From Gluconobacter vitians (GTDB lineage: Bacteria > Pseudomonadota > Alphaproteobacteria > Acetobacterales > Acetobacteraceae): 64,000 nt of DNA. A model generated the notes under the pieces. The model did no database searches and had not been told where the DNA came from. It worked only from the letters and a program-made list of their open reading frames with translations. Location of the stretch: the NCBI RefSeq assembly GCF_015244565.1, contig NZ_JABCQG010000004.1, positions 124,001-188,000 of the forward strand, in the 5' to 3' direction. Made by a program: the position numbers and the translations under genes. This document shows, one piece after another, positions 18,013 to 26,567 of the stretch; position 1 is the stretch's first letter; the number at the start of each line of letters is the position of its first letter.

Positions 18013-20184
18013 TCACAGTTCGGCAGAGCGCAGTCCCCGGGTGGCGGGGCCCGATCTTATATAAGCAGGACGCTGCCGCCACGCTTTTTTCACCCGCGGA
18101 GGAGTGGCCAGAATCAGGTCGTGATCTGTCGCCAGGAGATTGTCATTGAGGAACGGATCCTGGGTCATGACCTTCTCCCATTTCTGAAGCAGCCGCCCGA
18201 CATCCATGCAGGCATCAAGGATATTACGGGGAGAATAATCCCGCCCTCTCGTGCCGCCATCGACATGCATCAGTGACGCATGTGGCGTCCACATCACCCG
18301 CAGCCCGCGCTGACGAACCCGCAGGCAGAATTCCACGTCATTGCAGGTCAACGGGAAGCTTTCATCAAACCCGCCAAGTTCGGTGAACACAGTCCGGGAA
18401 ACCAGCATACATGCACCCGTGACAGCCATCAGGTCACGGGCCAGAACCAGCTGCCCCAGATATCCCGGATTATCGTCATGTGCACCGCGCAGGATATGTT
18501 TGGCTCCCTTGGGAGTCATCACCATCCCGGCATGCTGGATCGTCTCATCTGCATAGAAAAGACGCGCCCCGACAACGCCTACCTTGTCCTGGCTGATCTG
18601 GCGCACCATTTCCGTCAGCCAGTCGGCCTCAAGGATTTCGGTATCGTCGTTCAGAAACAGCAGCAGGTCTCCACGAGCCTGCCGAGCCATGCGGTTATTG
18701 ATGGCTGACCAGTTGAACGGCTCGGCAATCCGCGTCACCGAGACACGGTCATCGCGATCAAGCCGCCGCAGAAGTTCAAGCATTTCCGGCCGCGTACTGC
18801 CATTATCGGCCAGAAGAACCTCAAAACGCGGATAATCCGTCACGTTCAGAAGACTGGAAACACACCGCGCCAGGAAAATGTCCTTGTTCTTCGTCGGGAT
18901 AATAATCGACACAAGAGGAACATCTGCCGGCAGGGGAGCGACAAACCGCGGCCAGACATTGCCGCCAATATAGACGTCCTCAAGCGTGCAGCCGGGACGA
19001 CTGTTCTGAAGATGCCGCAAAGCCACGCGCCGGATTTCAGGATGCTGCGCCGTTGTGCGCACCAGCGGAAATGTCAGCGGCAGACCCGGCATCCGCCCGC
19101 GATGGAACAGAACACGGGACAGATGGCAGATCCGGGATGATTCCAGTCCCTCCGTAATCCTGAGCACCAGATCGTAGCGCGTGAAAGCGCCAACGTCTTC
19201 GCGGATACCACCTGCAGCGAGCGCAACATCCTTGCGGAACATCGCAAGCTGACCCACCACGTCACCGGCATAGATCAGCTCCGGACTCCACGCCGTCTTG
19301 AAGCATGCGGCACAGCGCTGTCCGTCACTGCCCAGACGATCTTCATCGCAATAGATCAGCGCAAGTCCAGGCTTGTCCTCAACAGCCACCGCGAATTCAT
19401 AAAGAGCCGTCGCGGCAAGCTGGTCACCCGGCTCCAGGAACCCGAAAAAGGTCCCGTCGGCCTTCATCATGGCCTGCTGCCAGCGTTCTTCCACGCCCAT
19501 ATAGGATGGAACTTCCACCCCCACGATCCCTGGAACCCGCTTGATGACTTTCTGCAGGCATTGCTGTGTCCCTGCCTGCAGATCATCAGGATAGACCGCG
19601 ATCAGCGTCCACTCCGGATAGATCTGGTTTTCCAGCGACGCGACCGTCTCCTCAAACAGGTCGATACGGTGGTGATTGACCTGGATCAGAAGAGAAAAAC
19701 GAGTCCGGGACTTCATTCCGTTATCAATATGACGACCAATGGTCAGACGTTCCGTCGTCGAGATACGATCGTAACGCAGGAGCCATGCCCGGTAAGCCAG
19801 ATCATCCTGTGGAGACGCACCATCGGGATAGAGCAGACCGAAAAGATCCGTCCTCGTCCTGGCCTCATCAGAACCTGCCACTACAACCAGCGCATCACCC
19901 CGATTCGGGGTGGAAAGAAGGTTTGCCTCACCCTGGGGATCCGGATCCCGGCCCAGTCCATTGCGGTACAGGAATGTAACATACTCCCTGTCGCAGACAT
20001 CTTCCGCGCCGTGCAACTGCCGGAACTCCGCGGAACCCGCGATGGCATGTGCCACATCACGGAACGTTGCTCCGTTTTCCAGCAGAGTCGCAAAATGCGT
20101 TATTGCAGAGAGCTCGGGACGCCGTCCAAGACCTGCCCGAAACAATTGAACAATATCGGCGACTTTTTCGGCAGGAAATGGCAT
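18013..20184 (-). CDS. Large glycosyltransferase with two GT2-type domains and a DUF4214-like N-terminus
   Basis: The protein has 723 residues from ATG 20184. Residues about 1-110 contain two linker-like helical units, including FRAGLGRRPELSAITHF and FLYRNGLGRDPDPQGEANL, which resemble the DUF4214 repeat found in secreted and glycan-associated proteins. A first GT2-like domain (about 160-340) is partly degenerate (IYCDEDRL). A second, canonical GT2 domain (about 420-650) has VSIIIPTKNKDIFL, FLNDDTEI (DxD-type), VTGACMLVSR and NDVEFCLRVRQRGLRV. It probably extends a rhamnan- or heptose-type glycan. The next gene, hddC-gmhB, starts 78 bases downstream on the same strand. A TTG at 20247 would add 21 residues; neither start has a strong ribosome site. 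Confidence 0.85.
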   Translation of the reverse strand: MPFPAEKVADIVQLFRAGLGRRPELSAITHFATLLENGATFRDVAHAIAGSAEFRQLHGAEDVCDREYVTFLYRNGLGRDPDPQGEANLLSTPNRGDALVVVAGSDEARTRTDLFGLLYPDGASPQDDLAYRAWLLRYDRISTTERLTIGRHIDNGMKSRTRFSLLIQVNHHRIDLFEETVASLENQIYPEWTLIAVYPDDLQAGTQQCLQKVIKRVPGIVGVEVPSYMGVEERWQQAMMKADGTFFGFLEPGDQLAATALYEFAVAVEDKPGLALIYCDEDRLGSDGQRCAACFKTAWSPELIYAGDVVGQLAMFRKDVALAAGGIREDVGAFTRYDLVLRITEGLESSRICHLSRVLFHRGRMPGLPLTFPLVRTTAQHPEIRRVALRHLQNSRPGCTLEDVYIGGNVWPRFVAPLPADVPLVSIIIPTKNKDIFLARCVSSLLNVTDYPRFEVLLADNGSTRPEMLELLRRLDRDDRVSVTRIAEPFNWSAINNRMARQARGDLLLFLNDDTEILEADWLTEMVRQISQDKVGVVGARLFYADETIQHAGMVMTPKGAKHILRGAHDDNPGYLGQLVLARDLMAVTGACMLVSRTVFTELGGFDESFPLTCNDVEFCLRVRQRGLRVMWTPHASLMHVDGGTRGRDYSPRNILDACMDVGRLLQKWEKVMTQDPFLNDNLLATDHDLILATPPRVKKAWRQRPAYIRSGPATRGLRSAEL

Positions 20185-20474
20185 GGCAATAATGATTCTC
20201 AATAATAGGTTACCAAGATACAGACTGAGATAATCAGTCACATCCAAGAAGAGTCTGTCATATAATCTCCCGAACTTCTACCATCCCGCGAAAAAACAGT
20301 TCCCGGAACTGGTCTTTTCCAAAAGGACATTCGGGTCATTTTTCCCGCCAGGACATGCCAGGTCATGTTCGCAACGCCCTTGCCGGGACGGGGTCAGTCA
20401 TTCTAGACAGGCCCAACAACGAAATCCTGACCTCCCCTCCCCTTCGTCGGTTATTTTGAAGTTGGCTTGGACAT
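20185..20474. promoter_or_regulatory. Divergent promoter region between glycosyltransferase operons, with a palindrome
   Basis: This 290-base gene-free stretch separates two divergent glycosyltransferase operons and must hold both promoters. A perfect 7-bp inverted repeat CAGTTCC-C-GGAACTG lies at 20297-20311, flanked by an A-run on the left and CTTTT on the right. It could be an operator or a small terminator-like hairpin. No convincing -35/-10 pair stands out. No gene is visible. Confidence 0.45.
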
Positions 20475-21941
20475 ATGAGTAAAGACTACACCATCTGGAT
20501 CGACGTCGAGGATATCTTCCAATATTTCCAGAACAATTCCCGTCCAAGTGGAATACAACGCCTCGTCTTTGAAATATTGTGCGTTATCCGCAAGCAGGCC
20601 GCTGCAAGACCTGACATTGGCCGCATTGTTCTGACGCGCCGCGCGCAGGAAGACGGGTCCGAAAACCATCTGCCGACATCCGTTTCCTTCGAGGAACTCG
20701 AGGCGCTTTTTGCCGCGCGTACGGAAGAAAAGAACGTCTCCGGCACCATCCTCCAGCCGGACGCCCGGCCCTCCCGTGGTCCGCTCGTCCAGCGTCTCCG
20801 CCATAGCGTAATCCGGCGTCTGGAAAGCCTGCCCCCCGAACTGGCACGCCCTCTCCTGAACATAGCCGTCAACCAGTTGCGTGCGATCAGGCTGCTCCGG
20901 CGCTATATCCGCACGCGCACCAGCCGCAGGACACATTTCAATCCTGCTCCCACGCCCCAGGCGCCCGTTGCTTCGTCTGCATCCGCAGCCTCTTCGACGC
21001 TTACACCAAAGACAGGCGATATCTTCCTGATCCTTGGCGCGGCCTGGTCCGAGCCGGATTTTGGCGATCGTCTGGCCCATATGCGCAAGACATACGGCGT
21101 CCAGCCCGTTCTGCTGCTCTATGATCTCATTCCGGCTGTCCGTCCGGAATGGTGTGCCCTGTCCCTGATCCGGGACTTCCGTCACTGGCTCGACACGACG
21201 CTTCCCCAGTGCGGGCGCCTCCTGGCCATCAGCCATGCAACGGCTGACAGTGTCGAAACCTATGCACGCCAGCAGCGGCTGAAGCTGTCTGCCCCGGTCC
21301 AGACAATCCCGATCGGAAGCGGCTTCGGACCTCCGAGGCTGATCAACGGGGAACGCCCGAGAGGCCTGCCCGCAAAAGACAGCTATGTCCTGTTCGTCTC
21401 GACCATCGAGGCGCGCAAGAACCATCTTCTTGCGTTCCGCATCTGGCGTCGCCTTGTTGCCGACCTGCCGCGCGATCAGGTTCCGACCCTCGTCTTCGCC
21501 GGTCGTGTCGGATGGCTCGTCTCCGACCTGATGCAGCAGCTCGAAAATACGGAATGGCTTCGCGGCAAGATCCGTCTTCTGCAGAACCCGACAGATGATG
21601 AACTCGCCCATCTCTATGATGGCTGCATGTTCACGCTGTTCCCCTCTCTTTATGAGGGCTGGGGCCTTCCCGTGACGGAAAGCCTCGTGAACGGCCGTCC
21701 CTGCATTGCCTCGAACTCGACATCCATTCCCGAGGCCGGCGGCCCGCTGACCCGCTATTTCGACCCTGAAAATCTTGATGAAGCCTACCGGGTCGTCCGG
21801 GACACGATCGAGGACCGTCCCGGCCTGAAAAAATGGCAGGAAGAGGTGCGTACCGAATTCAAACCCGTCCCCTGGGAACGGAGCGCGGACGCAATTCTCG
21901 ATGCCTGTCATGCTGCCTATCTGAACAGACAGACATCATGA
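20475..21941 (+). CDS. Glycosyltransferase family 4-like protein, copy 1 of 3
   Basis: The 488-residue protein begins with KDYTIWIDVEDIFQYF and SRPSGIQRLVFEI, a start shared by all three tandem genes. The C-terminal GT-B domain has VSTIEARKNH, LVFAGRVGWLVSDL, and FPSLYEGWGLPVTESL with the EX7E pattern, then IASNSTSIPEAGG. It is a predicted cytoplasmic sugar transferase; the sugar is unknown, but mannose, rhamnose or heptose donors would fit the locus. The middle (about 145-185) is a low-complexity Pro/Ala/Ser/Thr linker. Its stop overlaps the next ATG in an ATGA arrangement, so copies 1 and 2 are translationally coupled. It is the most divergent of the three. Confidence 0.85.
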   Translation: MSKDYTIWIDVEDIFQYFQNNSRPSGIQRLVFEILCVIRKQAAARPDIGRIVLTRRAQEDGSENHLPTSVSFEELEALFAARTEEKNVSGTILQPDARPSRGPLVQRLRHSVIRRLESLPPELARPLLNIAVNQLRAIRLLRRYIRTRTSRRTHFNPAPTPQAPVASSASAASSTLTPKTGDIFLILGAAWSEPDFGDRLAHMRKTYGVQPVLLLYDLIPAVRPEWCALSLIRDFRHWLDTTLPQCGRLLAISHATADSVETYARQQRLKLSAPVQTIPIGSGFGPPRLINGERPRGLPAKDSYVLFVSTIEARKNHLLAFRIWRRLVADLPRDQVPTLVFAGRVGWLVSDLMQQLENTEWLRGKIRLLQNPTDDELAHLYDGCMFTLFPSLYEGWGLPVTESLVNGRPCIASNSTSIPEAGGPLTRYFDPENLDEAYRVVRDTIEDRPGLKKWQEEVRTEFKPVPWERSADAILDACHAAYLNRQTS

Positions 21942-23308
21942 TCTTCTGGATCGACATTGATGATCTGATGTTTCATCTGCTCCATCACGGACGGCCCAGC
22001 GGCATCCAGCGCGTGGTGTTCGAAATTGGAGCAGCCCTGCGTGCGCTGTACGGCAATAACGTCCAGTTCGTGCATCGTGGTTCCAATCCGGCAGATCCCC
22101 GAGATTTCCGGACCCTTGACTGGACCATGGTTGAAGCGGCGTTCCGTCACATCATGGGAAATGCCGGCTCCAGTTCCGCGAGTACCGCAAAATCCGTGCC
22201 GGTCACGCCGCAGGCGGCAGGTGACATCGCCTCGAACGCTGCCCTTTCGACATTTTTCGAGTCCGAGAGCCGCGTTCTGAGCGAGTTGGGAGACCTGACC
22301 AGAATCCTTGGTCGGATGGGTCTTGACGCCGTGCGGAACCGGGTGACGAAACGCCGCTCCCAGACGCCCCGGATGGAATTTGCGGAAGGCACAAAACTGG
22401 CCGACGCTGCCAGCCCCGGCGATGTCTTCCTGACACTGGGCGCCCCCTGGCATCATCGTCATTACATCCACACCATCCGCTGGATGCGTGACGATCTGAG
22501 GATGCGTTTCGGGCTCCTGATGCACGATCTCGTTCCGATCCGCTGCCCGGAATGGTGCGATCGCGGCATCATCACGACATTCAAGTCCTGGCATCAGGCC
22601 ATTCTGCCGCTCGCCGATGTGATCTTTGCGAACAGCCAGGCCACGGCGCGGGATGTGGAAAGCTACCTGAAAGAACAGGGCATCGACACGCCCGTTCAGG
22701 CCATCCCGCTGGGCACAGGCTTCGGCCTTGCCGAGACCGCCACGGCCTCCGAAGCCCTGGTGGACGAACCCTATGCCCTGTTCGTCTCAACCATCGAGGC
22801 CCGCAAGAACCACGCCCTCCTCTTCCGTGTCTGGCGGCAGCTGCTCGAGGACATGCCGGCTGAGCAGGTTCCAACCCTGGTCTTTGCCGGTCGCGAGGGA
22901 TGGCTCGTCTCCGACCTCATGCAGCAGCTGGAAAACTCCCGCTGGCTGAATGGCAAGATCCGTTTCATCCAGAACCCCACGGATGGAGAACTGCGCCGCC
23001 TCTATGCCGATTGCAGTTTCACGCTCTTTCCATCCTTCTTCGAAGGCTGGGGTCTGCCGGTCACGGAAAGCCTCTCGATGGGACGCCCCTGCATCGCTTC
23101 GAACACGACCTCTATCCCCGAAGCCGGGGGAAGCCTTGGGCGGTATTTCAATCCCTGCAGTCTGAAAGAGGCCTACACCGTCATCCGACAGACCATCGAG
23201 GACCCCGAAGGCCTTACCGCATGGACGCAGCAGGTCCGTACGGAGTTCAAACCCAGGCCATGGACCGAAAGCGCAAAGACAATTCTCACGGCTTTCGAAC
23301 CCGTCTGA
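21938..23308 (+). CDS. Glycosyltransferase family 4-like protein, copy 2 of 3
   Basis: The protein has 456 residues from ATG 21938, which overlaps the stop of copy 1. It starts MIFWIDIDDLMFHLLHH and then has the shared RPSGIQRVVFEIG. A variable linker (about 65-150) separates it from the GT-B core, where GDVFLTLGAPWHH, LMHDLVPIRCPEWC and FEGWGLPVTESLSMG are clear. The last ~215 residues are almost the same as copy 3: only one residue differs between them over the shared 654-base stretch (Pro here, Leu there). Predicted cytoplasmic sugar transferase. It is followed 46 bases later by copy 3. Confidence 0.85.
   Translation: MIFWIDIDDLMFHLLHHGRPSGIQRVVFEIGAALRALYGNNVQFVHRGSNPADPRDFRTLDWTMVEAAFRHIMGNAGSSSASTAKSVPVTPQAAGDIASNAALSTFFESESRVLSELGDLTRILGRMGLDAVRNRVTKRRSQTPRMEFAEGTKLADAASPGDVFLTLGAPWHHRHYIHTIRWMRDDLRMRFGLLMHDLVPIRCPEWCDRGIITTFKSWHQAILPLADVIFANSQATARDVESYLKEQGIDTPVQAIPLGTGFGLAETATASEALVDEPYALFVSTIEARKNHALLFRVWRQLLEDMPAEQVPTLVFAGREGWLVSDLMQQLENSRWLNGKIRFIQNPTDGELRRLYADCSFTLFPSFFEGWGLPVTESLSMGRPCIASNTTSIPEAGGSLGRYFNPCSLKEAYTVIRQTIEDPEGLTAWTQQVRTEFKPRPWTESAKTILTAFEPV
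22633..23286 (+). repeat. Direct repeat, copy A (3' half of GT copy 2)
   Basis: These 654 bases align without gaps to 24155-24808 at an offset of 1522 bases. A hand comparison found about 25 mismatches, all but one synonymous. Confidence 0.9.
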
Positions 23309-23354
23309 TCCGTTTCCTTCCCTCCTGCCCCATGTTCTAACAGCAGTAAGACCG

Positions 23355-24830
23355 ATGACGCTCTGGATCGATATTGACGACCTGCTCACCTACCTGGCTC
23401 ATCACAGCCGTCCCAGTGGCATCCAGCGCGTCGTCTACGAAATATCTGGCGCCCTGCATCACCTTGGCGGGGGGACAGTCCGTTTTGTCCGGCGCGGAGA
23501 GAACTGGCGGGATCTGCGCGTCGTCGACTGGTCTTTCGCACAGGCCCTCTTTGACCGCATGACCTTCACGCCGGTGGACAGGAAAAGCCCCGAGAGGGCT
23601 CCGGCCGCTCAGACTCCTGACGAGCCGGAGACCGAAGCCTCAGGCCTTTCGTCGCAGCTGCCGGCTTTCGTCGTACCTGCGTCCGATAGCACCGTCTCCA
23701 ACGACAGTCTGCTGGGTGAACTGCTCCAGATCCAGAAGGGGACCCTGAAGCAGGCCCTGAGTGTTCCGGGTGGTTTTGTCCGGGTCACCGAACGTCATGT
23801 CTCGACATCCCTCAAACGCAGTCGCGATATCTGGCAGACAAAGCGCGACCAGCGCAAAGAACAGGCTGCGCAGAAGAAAGCTCAGCAGACACGGATTGTC
23901 CTTCCGCCCGGCGCACCGCTGACGGAAGCAGCAGGTCCCGGCGATATCTTCCTCACGCTGGGTGCGCCCTGGCATCATGCCGATTATGCGACCATGGTCC
24001 GCTGGATACGGGACGTTCTGCGGATGTCCTATGGTCTGCTCATGTATGATCTGGTTCCGATCCGTCACCCCGAGTGGTGCACACGCGACATGATCCAGGA
24101 TTATACGGACTGGCATCAGGCCATTCTGCCGCTCGCTGACCGGATTTTCGCCATCAGCCAGGCCACGGCGCGGGACGTGGAGAGCTATCTGAAAGAACAG
24201 GGCATCGACACGCCCGTTCAGGCCATCCCGCTGGGCACAGGTTTCGGCCTTGCCGAGACCGCCACGGCCTCCGAAGCTCTCGTGGACGAACCCTACGCCC
24301 TGTTCGTCTCGACCATCGAGGCCCGCAAGAACCATGCCCTCCTCTTCCGCGTCTGGCGGCAGCTGCTCGAGGACATGCCGGCTGAGCAGGTTCCAACCCT
24401 GGTCTTTGCCGGACGCGAGGGATGGCTCGTCTCCGATCTCATGCAGCAGCTGGAAAACTCCCGCTGGCTGAATGGCAAGATCCGTTTCATCCAGAACCTC
24501 ACGGATGGCGAACTGCGCCGCCTTTATGCCGATTGCAGTTTCACGCTCTTCCCGTCCTTCTTCGAAGGCTGGGGCCTGCCGGTTACGGAAAGCCTCTCGA
24601 TGGGACGCCCCTGCATCGCCTCGAACACGACCTCTATCCCCGAAGCCGGGGGAAGCCTGGGACGGTATTTCAATCCCTGCAGTCTGAAAGAGGCCTATAC
24701 CGTCATCCGACAGACCATCGAGGATCCCGAAGGCCTTACCGCATGGACGCAGCAGGTCCGTACGGAGTTCAAACCCAGACCATGGACCGAAAGCGCAAAG
24801 ACAATTCTGGCAACGCTCGAAACACTCTGA
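23355..24830 (+). CDS. Glycosyltransferase family 4-like protein, copy 3 of 3
   Basis: The 491-residue protein starts MTLWIDIDDLLTYLAHH with the shared SRPSGIQRVVYEI. The middle (about 80-200) is a variable, charged insert with coiled-coil character (SRDIWQTKRDQRKEQAAQKK), longer than in copy 2. The C-terminal GT-B core matches copy 2 almost exactly. The difference between copies therefore lies in the N-terminal, presumably acceptor-recognising, half, while the donor-binding half is kept the same. Predicted sugar transferase at the cytoplasmic face. It ends the three-gene run; a strong hairpin follows at 24867. Confidence 0.85.
   Translation: MTLWIDIDDLLTYLAHHSRPSGIQRVVYEISGALHHLGGGTVRFVRRGENWRDLRVVDWSFAQALFDRMTFTPVDRKSPERAPAAQTPDEPETEASGLSSQLPAFVVPASDSTVSNDSLLGELLQIQKGTLKQALSVPGGFVRVTERHVSTSLKRSRDIWQTKRDQRKEQAAQKKAQQTRIVLPPGAPLTEAAGPGDIFLTLGAPWHHADYATMVRWIRDVLRMSYGLLMYDLVPIRHPEWCTRDMIQDYTDWHQAILPLADRIFAISQATARDVESYLKEQGIDTPVQAIPLGTGFGLAETATASEALVDEPYALFVSTIEARKNHALLFRVWRQLLEDMPAEQVPTLVFAGREGWLVSDLMQQLENSRWLNGKIRFIQNLTDGELRRLYADCSFTLFPSFFEGWGLPVTESLSMGRPCIASNTTSIPEAGGSLGRYFNPCSLKEAYTVIRQTIEDPEGLTAWTQQVRTEFKPRPWTESAKTILATLETL
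24155..24808 (+). repeat. Direct repeat, copy B (3' half of GT copy 3)
   Basis: Partner of 22633-23286, the same length and in the same frame. The one replacement difference is in FIQN(P/L)TDGE, Pro in copy A and Leu here. Confidence 0.9.
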
Positions 24831-24866
24831 GCAGGGTTTTTCTGACACTCCGGGACTGTTTGCTGT

Positions 24867-24891
24867 CCGGGGCCTTGAGTTGAGGCCCCGG
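24867..24891 (+). terminator. Hairpin after the glycosyltransferase run
   Basis: CCGGGGCCT at 24867-24875 pairs perfectly with AGGCCCCGG at 24883-24891 around a 7-base loop. There is no T-run, so it is either an intrinsic terminator of the tail-less type or an mRNA-protecting hairpin. It lies between the glycosyltransferases and mtnA. Confidence 0.55.
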
Positions 24892-24946
24892 ATCACGCAC
24901 ATGCAGAGGCATCCCCGCCGCCTGGTCCCGACAAGGAGCGTCACAC

Positions 24947-26053
24947 TTGAAAATCAACGGCATTTCCTATCGCAGCCTCTGGCGCCCGTCCGATGACGAT
25001 CGCAGCATCCGGATCTTCGACCAGACCCGCTTTCCCTGGAACGTGGAGATCCTGGAACTCCGGGACGCAGACGCCGTCGCCGAAGCCATTACCACCATGC
25101 AGGTCCGCGGAGCACCGCTGATCGGAGCCGTCGCGGCCTATGGTCTGGTTTTCGCGCTGCAGGATGACGCCTCCGACGAAGCACTGGACAAGGCAGCGGC
25201 TTTCCTGATCGCCACCCGCCCGACGGCCATCAATCTGCGCTGGGCCATCGAGCGCATGGTCGCACATCTCAAGGCCGTTCCCGCAGATGAACGCGTCGCC
25301 GCAGGTTACGCTGAAGCCGATGCGATCTGCGACGAAGACGTACAGACCAACGAAGCCATCGGCCGTCACGGGCTGGAACTGATCCGTGAGATCTGGGAGC
25401 GCAAGGGCAAACAGGGACAGGTAAACCTGCTGACGCATTGCAATGCCGGCTGGATCGCGACCGTGGACTGGGGCACGGCCCTCGCCCCGATTTACATGGC
25501 CCATGACGAGGGCATCCCCGTGCATGTCTGGGTGGACGAAACACGCCCCCGCAATCAGGGCAGCCTCCTGACCGCATGGGAGCTCGGCAGCCATGGCGTG
25601 CCGCATACCGTCATCGCCGACAATGCCGGTGGCCATTACATGCAGGCCGGGCGTGTGGACATGGTCATCGTCGGCACCGACCGCGTGACTGCTCAGGGCG
25701 ATGTCGCCAACAAGATCGGCACGTATCTCAAGGCGCTGGCGGCCCATGACAACAATGTCCCGTTCTGGGTGGCGCTACCGTCCTCGACGATCGACTGGCG
25801 TGTGCGCGACGGCGTGAAGGACATCCCGATCGAGGAGCGCAGCGCGGATGAAGTCCTGTTCATGACGGGGCTCGACAGCAACGGGGAAGCCGGCCGCGTC
25901 CGGATCGCTCCGCTCAACAGCCCGGCAGCCAACCCGGCCTTTGACGTCACGCCCGCACGCCTCATGACGGGTCTCATCACCGAACGCGGCCGCTGTGATG
26001 CATCCGAGGCCGGGCTGCAGTCCCTCTTTCCCGAGCAGACGAAAGCCCACTGA
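24947..26053 (+). CDS. mtnA: S-methyl-5-thioribose-1-phosphate isomerase
   Basis: The enzyme isomerises methylthioribose 1-phosphate to methylthioribulose 1-phosphate in the methionine salvage pathway. The 368-residue protein shows the family motifs MQVRGAPLIGAVAAYG, TRPTAINLRWAI, LTHCNAGW (catalytic Cys), WVDETRPRNQG, ADNAGGHYMQ and IVGTDRVTAQGDVANKIGTY (catalytic Asp). The start is a TTG at 24947 with AAGGAG nine bases upstream; the protein then begins MKINGISYRSL as in homologues. No other salvage gene is nearby, so the pathway is dispersed or the enzyme serves another route. A small membrane protein gene follows at once. Confidence 0.95.
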   Translation: MKINGISYRSLWRPSDDDRSIRIFDQTRFPWNVEILELRDADAVAEAITTMQVRGAPLIGAVAAYGLVFALQDDASDEALDKAAAFLIATRPTAINLRWAIERMVAHLKAVPADERVAAGYAEADAICDEDVQTNEAIGRHGLELIREIWERKGKQGQVNLLTHCNAGWIATVDWGTALAPIYMAHDEGIPVHVWVDETRPRNQGSLLTAWELGSHGVPHTVIADNAGGHYMQAGRVDMVIVGTDRVTAQGDVANKIGTYLKALAAHDNNVPFWVALPSSTIDWRVRDGVKDIPIEERSADEVLFMTGLDSNGEAGRVRIAPLNSPAANPAFDVTPARLMTGLITERGRCDASEAGLQSLFPEQTKAH

Positions 26054-26056
26054 GGA

Positions 26057-26506
26057 GTGTCCTCCTGCCAGGACCTGGACTGCGCAACACCACCTCCTGT
26101 TCCGGTCTCCGTGGAACCGCCTGCGGCCTTCCTTCCGATGTGGTTCTGCATCATACGGGGCTTCCTGATGGCCAACGTCATTGCCGGAATGGTCGCGAGC
26201 GTTTTTCTTCCCGGTATCGGGCTCGGCGCTGGCATGGCCCTGTCCAGCCCGGACAACGAGCCGCTTTTCGGATGGTGCCTGCTTTTCTATCTCCTGCTCC
26301 TGCCGGTCATCTGCACCGTGACAGCCATCCTTCTCTTCAGGGCGGCGTCCCCCTCCCGGATGCGGATGATCGTGAACACGCTGGTTTCGACAGTTCTGCT
26401 CGGCATCTGGTTCCTTCCCACGGGCGTGTCACTGCTTGATAAAGCCTGTACGAAAATCATGGCGACCCATGCGGGCAGCCATGCCCCTCTGAGCGCCCGT
26501 CCTTGA
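26057..26506 (+). CDS. Small membrane protein of unknown function
   Basis: The 149-residue protein has three likely membrane segments (about residues 37-57, 71-93 and 108-126) and a Cys/Pro-rich N-terminus. I recognise no family. The assigned start is a GTG three bases after the mtnA stop, but its GAGGA is too close to be a normal ribosome site. A later ATG at 26138 (MWFCIIRG) would give a 122-residue protein and is about as likely. Co-transcribed with mtnA by position. Confidence 0.55.
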   Translation: MSSCQDLDCATPPPVPVSVEPPAAFLPMWFCIIRGFLMANVIAGMVASVFLPGIGLGAGMALSSPDNEPLFGWCLLFYLLLLPVICTVTAILLFRAASPSRMRMIVNTLVSTVLLGIWFLPTGVSLLDKACTKIMATHAGSHAPLSARP

Positions 26507-26567
26507 CGCCCCGGTCGTCTTGGCCCTTCATTCAGCCTGGGAAACAGATCCCCCAACGAGGATAACA

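Noticed and set aside
22633-24808. An insertion sequence or transposon as the cause of the direct repeat
   Set aside because: The repeats are in-frame coding sequence, with no transposase gene and no terminal inverted repeats.
24867-24891. A SAM-type riboswitch upstream of mtnA
   Set aside because: Only one simple hairpin is present. There is no conserved core or pseudoknot pattern of a known SAM class, and the hairpin is better explained as the terminator of the glycosyltransferase run.
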